In this document: piece after piece, positions 24,548 through 33,440 of the stretch
Numbering within the stretch: the stretch's first letter is position 1
How the letters are laid out: each line of letters opens with the position of its first letter
From: Bacillus sp. J37
GTDB lineage: Bacteria; Bacillota; Bacilli; Bacillales; Bacillaceae
Length of the DNA: 64,000 bases
Direction: 5' to 3'
Assembly: GCF_000518865.1 (NCBI RefSeq)
Contig: NZ_JAEK01000006.1
Span: 124,224 to 188,223 of the forward strand
Notes under the pieces: generated by a model
Told to the model about the DNA's origin: nothing
Seen by the model: only the letters and a program-made list of their open reading frames with translations
The model's database searches: none
Program-made: the position numbers and the translations under genes

Positions 24548-24847
24548 TATAATTTAGAAAGTTACAATGCTGGGTTAGGGCAGCGGTGGTACTCCGAGGC
24601 AGATCGGTGGTGGTGCCGTGTATATCACAAGAGATGAATTGGATACAATGATTGCTTTTGCTGCTTTGGTCGTTTCGATTATTGTCGCAACAAAAAACAG
24701 CGGGAATAATAAAAACGACTAGCCCACCCTGACATTTGGCGATGAGGGTAGTGGAGCTAGTCTGTGTTCTACTTGCCTCAGCCACCGCATCTTTACAATG
24801 CGGAGTAACTAAAGCTTATAAGGGCGGTTGGTGTTAGAGCACCAATC
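24548..24847 (+). ncRNA. Putative type I toxin transcript unit
   Basis: An extended -10 TGGTATAAT (TATAAT 24548-24553) precedes a 34-codon toxin-like gene. The 3' part is rich in hairpins: GACTAGC/GCTAGTC (24717-24762) and GGTTGGTG/CACCAATC (24826-24847). 5' segments GCGGTGG (24583) and TACTCCG (24590) are complementary to 3' segments CCACCGC (24782) and CGGAGTA (24801), which suggests 5'-3' fold-back of the mRNA as in type I toxins. No antitoxin promoter could be placed confidently on the minus strand. Confidence 0.5.
24618..24722 (+). CDS. Holin-like toxin, 34 aa
   Basis: GTG start after GGTGGTG gives MYITRDELDTMIAFAALVVS then IIVATKNSGNNKND. A short polar head, one hydrophobic helix (about residues 11-24) and a charged tail are the pattern of Firmicute putative holin-like toxins (YEALMLMIAF type, established family pattern). 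The gene is below usual annotation length. Flanking RNA secondary structure supports a type I toxin. Toxicity and antitoxin are inference. Confidence 0.62.
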   Translation: MYITRDELDTMIAFAALVVSIIVATKNSGNNKND

Positions 24848-25044
24848 GTCTATTAGTATATGTTCTTTCCCCTATCATATACCAATCTTACCCAGTTTTC
24901 AAGTTGAAGGTACCTGATTATTTTTCTTTTCACTCTTCCTCATAAAAAAATTAAGATTTCCACAAACCTATCCTTCTATTATGATTTCGTTCCTTTTTCT
25001 TATATAATAATAGGAAAATAGTACGATCAAAAGGTTGGTAGAGT
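24848..25044. other. Intergenic region before ketoacyl-synthase-like gene
   Basis: AT-rich and without a convincing frame. It should hold the promoter of the ketoacyl-synthase-like operon (TATAATAATAGG near 25003 is a candidate -10) and perhaps the antitoxin promoter on the minus strand. Confidence 0.4.
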
Positions 25045-26256
25045 ATGAGTAAGATGGTTGTGACAGGATATGGAATAAAAGCACCAAATACTGCAAATAT
25101 CGATCAATTTCTTCATCATTTAAAGAATGGAACTTGCTGTCTGGAGGTAGTAACAAATTTAAGTGGTAATCATAAATCCACCATTGTTGGTTTAATAGAC
25201 AATCGAACGTTGCAACCATCTAAAGATAAGCTTTATAAAAGATTACCCCGTACAGCTCTGTTAGGGGTAGCTGCAGGAAAGGAAGCACTAACTTATGCAA
25301 AATTAGGTAATACTAAAAAAAAGAAAGTCGGTGTATTTTTTGGTACTTCTGTTGGGAATATAGGTGATTACGATTTCCAAGAGGCTTTGTGGAATGCCAA
25401 TCAACATAATGAAAGAGAAATACCGATAACTTTTGGGCACATAGGAAACTATCATAGTATTACCTCGTCGATATCTTATTTTTTAGGTGGAAATGATGTC
25501 ACCAAGACAATTTCAACTGGATGTACATCAAGCCTGGAAGCTATTCAGGACGCAATTGTTTATTTGAAAAGCGGGTTAATTGATATAGCGATTGTTGGTG
25601 GAGTTGATAGCCCAATAAGCAAAGCAGCGTTTTATTCATTTTCCAAAACAAAGGTTCTGCCGATCAATCAGAGTTTAGAAGAGGGTGCTGTTCCTTTTCA
25701 ATCTAGTAGTAAAGGTTTTGCGATGGCTGAAGGAGCTGGAGTCATTGTATTGGAACGGGATTCTGATGCATTGCAAAGAGGCGCGTATATTTTCGGGGAA
25801 ATAGACAACATCGTGTCAAATAATGATGGTGTACATATCTATTCTTTAGATGCATCAGGTGATAAAATGATAAAGGCTTTAAGAGAAGCTGTTACTAATA
25901 GGGTACCTGATTATGTCAATAGCCAAGCTCTAGGCATTCAAATAAATGACAGAATTGAAAAAAAAGTCTCACAAGAATTGTTTAATCATACTGTGCCTTT
26001 TACATCAATAAAAAGTATGTTTGGCAATCCCTTTGGGGCTATTGGGATCATTCAGGTTATTTCATCTCTATTAAGTATTAATAATAGTTTTATACCGCCA
26101 ACTATTCGAACAGATAAAAGTGGGTATGAAGAGATGAACATTGTTATGGAACCAATTTTTAAACCAATAAACGAAGTAGCCATCACAAATCATGGATATG
26201 GCGGTAACAATGCTTCGGCATACATTAAAAGGTATATAAAGGAAGAGACAACGTGA
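25045..26256 (+). CDS. Beta-ketoacyl-synthase-like protein lacking catalytic histidines
   Basis: 403 residues with the thiolase/KAS II fold. Cys160 in ISTGCTSSLEAIQDA is the acyl nucleophile, Lys323 in SIKSMFGN is kept, and the GYGGNNAS glycine loop closes the protein. Of the usual two catalytic histidines, the first (AHGT motif) is replaced by GIQINDR (Asn301) and the second (KSxxGH) by Asn328. Normal malonyl decarboxylation is therefore doubtful. The gene overlaps a histidine kinase gene by GTGA, an unusual pairing, with no other fatty-acid or polyketide genes around. It could be an acyl carrier-binding or acyl-transfer protein tied to signalling; that is inference. Confidence 0.8.
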   Translation: MSKMVVTGYGIKAPNTANIDQFLHHLKNGTCCLEVVTNLSGNHKSTIVGLIDNRTLQPSKDKLYKRLPRTALLGVAAGKEALTYAKLGNTKKKKVGVFFGTSVGNIGDYDFQEALWNANQHNEREIPITFGHIGNYHSITSSISYFLGGNDVTKTISTGCTSSLEAIQDAIVYLKSGLIDIAIVGGVDSPISKAAFYSFSKTKVLPINQSLEEGAVPFQSSSKGFAMAEGAGVIVLERDSDALQRGAYIFGEIDNIVSNNDGVHIYSLDASGDKMIKALREAVTNRVPDYVNSQALGIQINDRIEKKVSQELFNHTVPFTSIKSMFGNPFGAIGIIQVISSLLSINNSFIPPTIRTDKSGYEEMNIVMEPIFKPINEVAITNHGYGGNNASAYIKRYIKEETT

Positions 26257-27692
26257 TAACGTCATTATTAATATTTACAATTGGATTGCTGCCATTAGTT
26301 CTAGCAGTGAATGTAACAAGGATATATAAAGGATCACAACTGGGAATAGCCTTATTGTTATTTATGTGTTCTGTTACATTGTGGCAAATGGATATCGGTG
26401 TTCTTTATTTAAAAGGGATTATCCCGGAGGAATGGATTTTGAATTTATTCCGTTTTTTTCGAATCGGCACAACTGGTGTGGTACCTGTTATATTCTATCT
26501 AATTTATCTTTTGCTTAACAAGCACACACCGAATATAAAAAATAAAACAGGATATAATTTTTTTCAATCTTTTTTTAAACTGAAAATATTTTGGGGTTTA
26601 GTTGTTTGGAGTGTGGGGATTTATGCAATTAACTGGACAAAATGGGGAATTGAAGGGCTAAGGGTTGTTCAAATTGCTGACCCAAATACTAGTCTTTATT
26701 TTCCTGATTACGGAGATTATCATTTTCTGTACCTTTTACACACTGGTACAGTACTTTTATTACTCATCATTGTCGTAATTATTTGTAGAGGGATTCAAAA
26801 TGCGTCCTTAAAAGCATTTTTAAGAACCTTTTCATATTGTTCCATGTTTTTATTACTAACTGGATTTTTGAACTTTATACCTGGCACAGGTGCAGTCATT
26901 AGCAGTATTGGGGTTATTATTTTTTCATCGAGTATTATTTTTTCTTTTGTGAAAATGAATAATATTGTTTCAATTAATTATAATTTATTGCAAGAGCGTC
27001 AGAAGAAGCTTGATTATATGGGAAATCTCTCGACAAGTCTCATTCACGAAGTGAAAAATAATATTCAAATAATAAAAGGTTATTCCAAGATGGTTGCTGA
27101 AACGGCAGGTTTACCAAAGCAAAGTGAACATCACGTGGGTATGATTCAATTAGGCACAAGTCAACTTGAAGAATTAACACACCACTACTCAGAATATATA
27201 AAAAAGAAAGCTGTTGAGTTTAATGATGCAGACTTAAATCAAATTATTCAAGAAGCGATTGATTTTACGGCAGAGTTAAGAAAAGAGAAGCAAATTGATA
27301 TTTGCTTTGAACAAAAATATAAACCGCTTAAGGCATTTGCAAGCTCTACTTATTTAAAGCAGGTTTTTATTAATCTTATAAAAAATAGCTGTGAAGCAAT
27401 AGATGACGTTAATCCAAAGCGTAATATTGCAATAAAAACAGATATTGTTGCCGATAAGATTATTATTGATATTTCTGATAGTGGAATTGGGATTGTGAAA
27501 GATCGATGGGAAAGTATTTTTGATCCATTTATCTCTACAAAAGAATTAGGAATGGGAATCGGTCTCCCGTTTGTCAGGAAAGTGATTTTTGAACATCGCG
27601 GCGAAATTTTCGTTCTAGAAAGCAGTCAGAATGGAACGACATTTCGGGTAAGATTGCCACAATACGAATTTAGTGAATTGAGTCATACCTAA
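26253..27692 (+). CDS. Multi-pass membrane sensor histidine kinase
   Basis: 479 residues: about seven N-terminal membrane helices (1-235) without a large extracellular domain, then a cytoplasmic kinase. H-box SLIHEVKNNIQIIKGY (His265), N-box NLIKNSCEAI, G1 SDSGIGI, F-box FDPFISTK and G2 GMGIGLPF are intact, NtrB/KinB-like. GTG start overlaps the ketoacyl-synthase stop, so the proteins are co-produced. No response regulator is adjacent, so it acts on a distant regulator or a phosphorelay. Sensing within the membrane (lipid or acyl signal) fits the topology, but is inference. Confidence 0.85.
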   Translation: MITSLLIFTIGLLPLVLAVNVTRIYKGSQLGIALLLFMCSVTLWQMDIGVLYLKGIIPEEWILNLFRFFRIGTTGVVPVIFYLIYLLLNKHTPNIKNKTGYNFFQSFFKLKIFWGLVVWSVGIYAINWTKWGIEGLRVVQIADPNTSLYFPDYGDYHFLYLLHTGTVLLLLIIVVIICRGIQNASLKAFLRTFSYCSMFLLLTGFLNFIPGTGAVISSIGVIIFSSSIIFSFVKMNNIVSINYNLLQERQKKLDYMGNLSTSLIHEVKNNIQIIKGYSKMVAETAGLPKQSEHHVGMIQLGTSQLEELTHHYSEYIKKKAVEFNDADLNQIIQEAIDFTAELRKEKQIDICFEQKYKPLKAFASSTYLKQVFINLIKNSCEAIDDVNPKRNIAIKTDIVADKIIIDISDSGIGIVKDRWESIFDPFISTKELGMGIGLPFVRKVIFEHRGEIFVLESSQNGTTFRVRLPQYEFSELSHT

Positions 27693-27744
27693 AAAAAAGA
27701 GGTAGTTTTCTTATACTAGTATAAACAAAAGGAAGTGGAAAGGT

Positions 27745-27939
27745 ATGCAGGGAACGAAACGTGCTGATATAAAAATTGGTGCAAGTGTAAAAGTCGTACA
27801 AAAGCAGGACCAAAGATCAGGAAAATTAACAGAGGGCATAGTTTCAAAAATATTAACAAATTCAGCAGTACATCCTCATGGTATAAAGGTAATGCTAGAA
27901 ACGGGTATTGTAGGAAGGGTTAAAGAAATAAGTGAATGA
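27745..27939 (+). CDS. ywbE: YwbE family protein (DUF2196)
   Basis: 64-residue conserved protein; GTKRADIKIGASVKVVQKQD, LTEGIVSKILTNSAVHPHGI and KVMLETGIVGRVKEI are the YwbE signature. Small beta-rich fold; function unknown. AGGAAGTGGAAAGGT precedes the ATG. It follows the kinase gene by 52 bases. Confidence 0.88.
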   Translation: MQGTKRADIKIGASVKVVQKQDQRSGKLTEGIVSKILTNSAVHPHGIKVMLETGIVGRVKEISE

Positions 27940-27974
27940 TGAGAAGGAATTGAGAAAGACTTGATTCAAGTGAA

Positions 27975-28001
27975 AGAGGGACCTGTTAAACCAGTCCCTC
28001 T
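27975..28001 (-). terminator. Hairpin between ywbE and guaC
   Basis: AGAGGGAC/GTCCCTCT arms with an 11-base loop, nine bases past the guaC stop. The T tract is weak (TTC) on the minus strand. Confidence 0.55.
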
Positions 28002-28009
28002 AAAAAAGA

Positions 28010-28993
28010 TCAGAATACCTTATCACCATTAAAGATCGAATTTTTCACAACAACATAATCGACGTGTCGAATTGCCTCTATGCTCGTTCCGCCAGCATAT
28101 GAAATAGAAGATTGAAGATCCTGTTCCATTTCTGTTAGTGTATCTTGCAGAGATCCCTTGTGCTCCACGTACATTTTTTTTCCTTCTACATTTTTCTTTT
28201 CACCTTTTTGGAATTCTGAAGCTGATCCAAAGTACTCTTTCACAAGTTTACCGTCTTTTTCAATCGTTTGGCCCGGTGACTCCTCATGACCTGCAAATAA
28301 TGACCCGATCATCACCATTGATGCTCCAAAACGAACTGATTTGGCGATATCACCATGAGTACGAATACCTCCATCAGCAATAATAGGTTTTGTGGCCGCT
28401 TTTGCACACCAGCGAAGTGCTGCAAGTTGCCAGCCACCTGTACCGAAACCAGTCTTTATTTTCGTAATACATACTTTACCAGGTCCAATTCCAACTTTGG
28501 TAGCATCGGCACCGGCATTTTCAAGTTCACGAACAGCTTCAGGAGTCCCGACGTTTCCTGCAATGACGAAGCTTTTTGGTAAATGAGCTTTTATATGCTT
28601 GATCATATTAATGACTGCATTTGAATGACCGTGAGCAATATCAATTGTAATAAAATCAGGCGAAAGTTGTTCTTCAGCCAATTGTGTTATAAAATCGTAT
28701 TCTTCGTCCTTCACACCAACACTAATAGAAGTGATTAATCCACGTGAGTTCATATCATTAATAAATGAGATGCGTGTTTCCGGTTGGAATCGATGCATAA
28801 TATAAAAATAGCCATTTTCCGCTAAATATCCAGCAATTTTTTCATCAATAATTGTCTGCATATTAGCAGGTACGACTGGTAACTTAAATTTATGTCCACC
28901 TAACGTTACTGTCGTATCACATTCAGAACGGCTGTTTACCACACACTTAGCCGGAATTAATTGTATATCTTCATAATCAAATACATTTTCCAT
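28010..28993 (-). CDS. guaC: GMP reductase
   Basis: 327-residue IMPDH/GMPR barrel converting GMP to IMP with NADPH. Catalytic-loop [20 protein letters not shown] with the active cysteine, [13 protein letters not shown] and [11 protein letters not shown] are diagnostic of GuaC (no CBS domains). The start three codons inside is chosen because AGGGGTG is then nine bases away. In B. subtilis the gene (yumD) belongs to the PurR regulon; here the leader has CGAA-bearing blocks (ACGAACAAT, AACGAATTT) that might be PurR half-boxes, unproven. Confidence 0.94.
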   Translation of the reverse strand: MENVFDYEDIQLIPAKCVVNSRSECDTTVTLGGHKFKLPVVPANMQTIIDEKIAGYLAENGYFYIMHRFQPETRISFINDMNSRGLITSISVGVKDEEYDFITQLAEEQLSPDFITIDIAHGHSNAVINMIKHIKAHLPKSFVIAGNVGTPEAVRELENAGADATKVGIGPGKVCITKIKTGFGTGGWQLAALRWCAKAATKPIIADGGIRTHGDIAKSVRFGASMVMIGSLFAGHEESPGQTIEKDGKLVKEYFGSASEFQKGEKKNVEGKKMYVEHKGSLQDTLTEMEQDLQSSISYAGGTSIEAIRHVDYVVVKNSIFNGDKVF

Positions 28994-29055
28994 GTTATAC
29001 ACCCCTAAACACGAATATTGATCTAAATTCGTTTTAAATTGTTCGTCCCTTTGGT

Positions 29056-29084
29056 AATTTACATTATTTTTAATCAGATGTCAA
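29056..29084 (-). promoter_or_regulatory. SigA-type promoter of guaC
   Basis: On the minus strand TTGACA, 17-base spacer, TAAATT. Confidence 0.65.
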
Positions 29085-29200
29085 AGCTTTTTACATATTT
29101 TTTTGAAAGGGCTTCACTTTTCATGGATAGATTTCCCTAAAAGGAAACAATTAAAATAACATTTTATAGCACATATTGAATTTCAGAATACTTTAAATAG

Positions 29201-29214
29201 TCTTACGCGTAAGA
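29201..29214. promoter_or_regulatory. Palindrome upstream of pxp operon
   Basis: Perfect 14-bp dyad TCTTACGCGTAAGA just before a TATAAAT -10-like sequence and 49 bases from the pxpB start. Candidate operator; no regulator gene (such as kipR) is adjacent. Confidence 0.5.
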
Positions 29215-29262
29215 AATGGTAAACTATAAATAACGAGAAGATATGGGAGGGTGTGAATAAAA

Positions 29263-29982
29263 ATGGAGGAAGTAACATTTTTTCCACAAGGAGATCATGC
29301 TGTGGCAATCGTATTTAACGATAAAATAAACAGAGAGACACATAGTCAAATCCGCCATTTCTCTTCCTATTTAATAAGAAATTCTTTTGATGGATTGGTT
29401 GAAGTGGTTCCGGGCTATACAAGCGTAACGGTTTATTATGATCCAATTAAAATGAAATCAGTATCACCATATGAAGAAGTTGTGACCATACTAAAAAAAC
29501 AACTTTCAAAACAAAATGAACGAAATGAATTTCCGTCAAATATTGTAACAATACCTGTTTGCTATGGAGGGAAATATGGTCCGGATTTATCATATGTTGC
29601 TGCATATCATAATCTTTCAGAACAAAAAGTGATAGAAATACATACTCATACAGAATATTTAGTTTATATGATAGGTTTTGCTCCGGGATTTCCTTATCTT
29701 GGCGGAATGTCGCAAAAAATCGCAACTCCACGTAAAGATACACCAAAAGTGAATATTCCTGCAGGTAGTATTGGGATCGGAGGCGAACAAACAGGAATAT
29801 ATCCTCTTGATAGCCCTGGAGGATGGCAATTAATCGGGCAAACCCCCATTAAACTTTTTGACCAGCATCAGGCACAGCCAAGTTTATTAAAAGCAGGAGA
29901 TATCGTTCGGTTTGTGCAAATCACACCCGAGAAGTTTGAACACTGGGAGAGAGGAGACATACATGTCGATAAAGGTAACTGA
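29263..29982 (+). CDS. pxpB: 5-oxoprolinase subunit B
   Basis: 239-residue KipI/PxpB protein. Signature IGFAPGFPYLGGM, TPRKDTPKVNIPAGS and LDSPGGWQLIGQTP, with IPVCYGG in the middle. PxpABC hydrolyses 5-oxoproline to glutamate with ATP. In B. subtilis KipI also inhibits sporulation kinase KinA (established), so a second role is possible. The end overlaps pxpC by 20 bases. GGAGGGTGTGAATAAAA precedes the ATG. Confidence 0.93.
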   Translation: MEEVTFFPQGDHAVAIVFNDKINRETHSQIRHFSSYLIRNSFDGLVEVVPGYTSVTVYYDPIKMKSVSPYEEVVTILKKQLSKQNERNEFPSNIVTIPVCYGGKYGPDLSYVAAYHNLSEQKVIEIHTHTEYLVYMIGFAPGFPYLGGMSQKIATPRKDTPKVNIPAGSIGIGGEQTGIYPLDSPGGWQLIGQTPIKLFDQHQAQPSLLKAGDIVRFVQITPEKFEHWERGDIHVDKGN

Positions 29983-30982
29983 GCCGGGGCTTTTAACAAC
30001 GATTCAAGATTTGGGGAGAAAAGGATTTCAGCAATATGGTGTGGTCGTTGGAGGAGTAATGGATGATACAGCAGCCAGGTTGGCCAATATCATGGTCGGA
30101 AACTCGGAAGATGAGGCTGTATTAGAGTTAACGGTCATTGGACCAAGTCTTATATTCGAACAAGATTATCTCATTTCAATTTGTGGTGCAGATTTATCAG
30201 CAAAAATTGATAATATACGAGTACCAATATGGAGACCCCTGCTTGTGAAAAAAGGAAGCTGTTTAACATTTGGTCGTCCCCAAAAGGGATGCCGCAGTTA
30301 TGTTGCAGTTGCAGGTGGATTTGATGTTCCGATGGTTATGAATAGCAGGAGTACATATATTAGAGGCAAATTAGGTGGGATACATGGCAGGGCATTGATA
30401 GAAGGAGATCGTCTTAACCATAGAAAGCAAGAAAGTTTATTCGCACAGGCCTTAATTGGATCACTTAGAAGAGAAGAGCATTCAACTCCTTTTCAATCTG
30501 TCAATTGGACGATTCCTACTCATATGAGATCTACCAATCACAAAAATCCAACTGTGAGAATCATAAAAGGTCCACAATTTTCAATGTTTACATCAATATC
30601 TCAAGAAGAGTTTCTAACGGAGACTTACAAAGTTACACCACAATCAGATCGAATGGGTTATCGATTATCAGGAGCAAAACTTAATGTTTCATCACAACAT
30701 AACCTTCTCTCTGAGGCTGTGCCAATGGGAACAATTCAGGTGCCGAATGATGGGCAACCGATTGTTCTAATGTCTGATCACCAGACAATTGGCGGTTATC
30801 CTAAAATCGGGTATGTCATAAGTGTGGATTTACCTTTGATGTCACAGGTGATGCCGGGTGGTCTCGTTAGGTTTAAGGAAGTCTCAGTATTAGAGGCTCA
30901 GCATTTAATTTTACAAAGAGAAAAAGAGATTAAGCAGTTAAAAATAGGAATAGCCTTAGCTATAAGGAGGTCTAATAAATGA
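29963..30982 (+). CDS. pxpC: 5-oxoprolinase subunit C
   Basis: 339-residue KipA/PxpC protein (biotin-dependent carboxyltransferase-like domain): [45 protein letters not shown] and [18 protein letters not shown] are typical. An ATG after GAGAGGAGACATAC lies inside the pxpB end; 17 upstream codons in the same frame are not counted. It overlaps pxpA by ATGA. Confidence 0.93.
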   Translation: MSIKVTEPGLLTTIQDLGRKGFQQYGVVVGGVMDDTAARLANIMVGNSEDEAVLELTVIGPSLIFEQDYLISICGADLSAKIDNIRVPIWRPLLVKKGSCLTFGRPQKGCRSYVAVAGGFDVPMVMNSRSTYIRGKLGGIHGRALIEGDRLNHRKQESLFAQALIGSLRREEHSTPFQSVNWTIPTHMRSTNHKNPTVRIIKGPQFSMFTSISQEEFLTETYKVTPQSDRMGYRLSGAKLNVSSQHNLLSEAVPMGTIQVPNDGQPIVLMSDHQTIGGYPKIGYVISVDLPLMSQVMPGGLVRFKEVSVLEAQHLILQREKEIKQLKIGIALAIRRSNK

Positions 30983-31731
30983 AAATAGATATAAATTGTG
31001 ATATGGGTGAAAGCTTTGGAGCCTATAAAATAGGCGTGGATGAAGAAATTATTCATTTTATAAGTTCAGCAAATATTGCCTGTGGTTTTCATGCAGGTGA
31101 TCCAGCAACAATGAGAAAAACAGTGAAACTGGCACAAAAACATTCTGTTAAAATAGGAGCACATCCCGGCTTTGAAGATGTAAAAGGATTCGGAAGACGA
31201 AATATTTCGATTTCACCCGAGGAGGCATTTGACTTAGTCGTGTATCAGATTGGTGCACTATCAGGTTTTGTTACGGTAGAGGGTGGGATGTTACATCATG
31301 TGAAACCACATGGTGCTCTTTACAATATGGCGGCTCTAGATAGAAAGCTTGCCGAGGCGATAGCAGAGGCAGTATATAAAGTAAATCCAGAGCTGATTTT
31401 ATACGGACTTTCTGGAAGTGAATTAATTAGAGCAGGTGAAAAACTAGGATTACGAACAGCGAGTGAGGTATTTGCAGATCGAACATATCAAAAAAACGGA
31501 CTGCTGACACCCCGTGTAGAAAAAAATGCATTAATTAAAAAAGATGAATTGGCTATGAAACAGGTTTTAACCATGGTTCTTGAGCAAAAAGTAATTGCTG
31601 CAAATGGAGAAAAAGTATCGATAAAGGCAGATACGATTTGTATTCATGGAGATGGTGAATATGCTGCTTCATTTGCCCGATTGATATACAATACTCTTCA
31701 GGAAAACGGTGTTCAGATAAAGGGAGTATAA
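30979..31731 (+). CDS. pxpA: 5-oxoprolinase subunit A
   Basis: 250-residue YcsF/LamB family subunit: [12 protein letters not shown] at the N terminus, [39 protein letters not shown] and [16 protein letters not shown] ribosome site within the end of pxpC. Gene order B-C-A differs from the B. subtilis ycsFG-kipIA order, where ycsF precedes. Completes the three-subunit ATP-dependent 5-oxoprolinase. Confidence 0.94.
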   Translation: MKIDINCDMGESFGAYKIGVDEEIIHFISSANIACGFHAGDPATMRKTVKLAQKHSVKIGAHPGFEDVKGFGRRNISISPEEAFDLVVYQIGALSGFVTVEGGMLHHVKPHGALYNMAALDRKLAEAIAEAVYKVNPELILYGLSGSELIRAGEKLGLRTASEVFADRTYQKNGLLTPRVEKNALIKKDELAMKQVLTMVLEQKVIAANGEKVSIKADTICIHGDGEYAASFARLIYNTLQENGVQIKGV

Positions 31732-31816
31732 CGCTCATTATCTTTTATTCACCCGACTATCCTTAGTTACATGTGCTATATTGCTTTATACATATTTTAG
31801 TAGAAAAGGTGAGAAA

Positions 31817-32731
31817 ATGGAATTTATAGTGGTTCTAATCCCGATATTTTTTATCTTTGGCATAGGTTTCGTAGGAGAAAAGTTACTTAAGTTTGATACT
31901 AAGCCATTATCTATGATGGCCATTTACTTGATGCTACCCTTTCTTGCTTTTGAGACCTTTTATTCTACAGACTTTTCATTTGATTATCTTATGATGGCAA
32001 TTTATACAATTGGGCTAGCATTTTGTTTGATTTTAGTCATCTATGGAATTGCCTTTTTGAAGCACTATTCGCTGAAAAAGACATGTGGAATGATTCTTGC
32101 CAGTGCATTTATGAACAATGGAAACTATGGAACGCCACTGATTTTCTTTGCTTTCGGAGAAACGGGTTTGCGATATGCGGTTATCTTAATGGTTATTCAA
32201 CAATTATTAATGTGTACCGTTGGGATATATTATGCAGCAAAAGGTTCACCAAATGGTGGGGGAGTAAAAATTGCGCTTAAAGAAGTTGTGAAAGTCCCAA
32301 TTGTTTACGGAGCACTGCTTGGTATTGTTTTTCATTTTTCTCCAATACCTATTGAGGGAACATTTATGGAAGCGATTTCGATGGTGGGGAATGCAGCAGT
32401 ACCGACGATTATGATTATCCTGGGTATGCAGTTAGCGAAAATATCAGTTAAAAAACTGGATTTAGCCCCATTATCATTATCTTTAGGAATTCGATTGTTT
32501 TTATCACCTGTCATTGCATTTGCATTTACACTTATTTTGCCCATTGATGATTTATTAAAGCAAATCATGATTGTTTTATCGGCAATGCCTACAGCTGCAA
32601 ATACAACAATGTATGCGTTAAAATATGACACAGAACCACAGTTTGTTTCATCAGCAACATTGTTTAGTACAGTTTTGAGTGTCATTACATTACCGATCGT
32701 TTTATACGTGTCACAAGTCATATATGGTTAA
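31817..32731 (+). CDS. AEC (auxin efflux carrier) family transporter
   Basis: 304 residues and about ten membrane spans with the AEC layout: PIFFIFGIGFVGEKLL in the first span, SAFMNNGNYGTPLIFFAFGE around residues 90-115 and the C-terminal half repeat ending MPTAANTTMYALKYD. The start is ATG after AAAAGGTGAGAAA; the open frame begins 12 codons earlier. Follows pxpA closely enough for the same transcript. Transport of 5-oxoproline or a related acid is inferred; B. subtilis has an NRAMP-like protein (YcsG) in that role. Confidence 0.82.
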   Translation: MEFIVVLIPIFFIFGIGFVGEKLLKFDTKPLSMMAIYLMLPFLAFETFYSTDFSFDYLMMAIYTIGLAFCLILVIYGIAFLKHYSLKKTCGMILASAFMNNGNYGTPLIFFAFGETGLRYAVILMVIQQLLMCTVGIYYAAKGSPNGGGVKIALKEVVKVPIVYGALLGIVFHFSPIPIEGTFMEAISMVGNAAVPTIMIILGMQLAKISVKKLDLAPLSLSLGIRLFLSPVIAFAFTLILPIDDLLKQIMIVLSAMPTAANTTMYALKYDTEPQFVSSATLFSTVLSVITLPIVLYVSQVIYG

Positions 32732-32754
32732 AAAGCAGCATACAGTGCTGCTTT
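32732..32754 (+). terminator. Hairpin at end of pxp operon
   Basis: Perfect arms AAAGCAGCA/TGCTGCTTT with loop TACAG, immediately after the transporter stop. The T tract is short. Confidence 0.6.
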
Positions 32755-32872
32755 AGCGTTGCGCCTAGCCCTCAAGTTCATAAGACGCAAATGAATTGAA
32801 GACAAAGAACAAAGAACTTTTCTATTCATTGCGTTTATTTTGCCCAGAGCTGATCAAGGAGCCGCGCTTTAG
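32755..32872. repeat. Dispersed Bacillus intergenic repeat, degenerate copy
   Basis: Shares GCGCCTAGCC, AATGAATTGAAGACAAAGAA, TCTATTCATT, GCGT..TTTGCCC and GATCAAGGAGCCGCGCTTT with the full copy before proB, but has lost the central 60 bases. Confidence 0.72.
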
Positions 32873-32945
32873 TCCTTACCATGAAAAGCACATATGTTGA
32901 GCGGTCTTCAACAAATTCTGCAGAAATTTATTTATATTCTTTTTC

Positions 32946-33188
32946 TTAAATCCTTTTATAATCATTACCTATTAAGGATAAAGCTTCTTCATATGAATAT
33001 AAATCATATGTAAAGATTAGTGGTGACACACTATACTCATTCTATTCACTTACCTTAAGTGTTACATGTGTATAACTCTCAGCTTGTTCAAAAGCATATC
33101 ATAAGATTCTGAAAACGAATAATGATAAAAAGCTGGACAATGATTACGTTCATCATTTAATCGATAATTCAATTTTTAACTTTTTCAT
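32946..33188 (-). pseudogene. Decayed small gene
   Basis: GGAGG six bases before ATG on the minus strand starts MKKLKIELSI and then stops. A +1 shift opens RLNDERNHCPAFYHYSFSES and on to YDMLLN, a further shift gives AESYTHVTLKVSE, and a last one EYSVSPLIFTYDLYSYEEAL ending at a stop. Together this looks like an about 80-codon gene broken at several points. The product is not recognised. The rest of this 565-base stretch shows nothing else. Confidence 0.42.
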
Positions 33189-33440
33189 AATAATCCTCCA
33201 AAGTTATGATTATTTTCACTATTTTTATCTGTTTCGCTAGGATTAATCATTGCTGCGTCTTTGACCTATTAAAGAAGTAGGGTGTTTTTTGACACTGCTT
33301 TTTAATATGTAAGCGAAAATTGTCAAAATTCCACTTATCAAAAACGATCACTTTTGGAATAGATTTGGAAGTGATTGTAAATAGTAATAAAACGAGGGAT
33401 GTAATTAATTACTTTAAAAATGATGATGGGAAGCATACAT

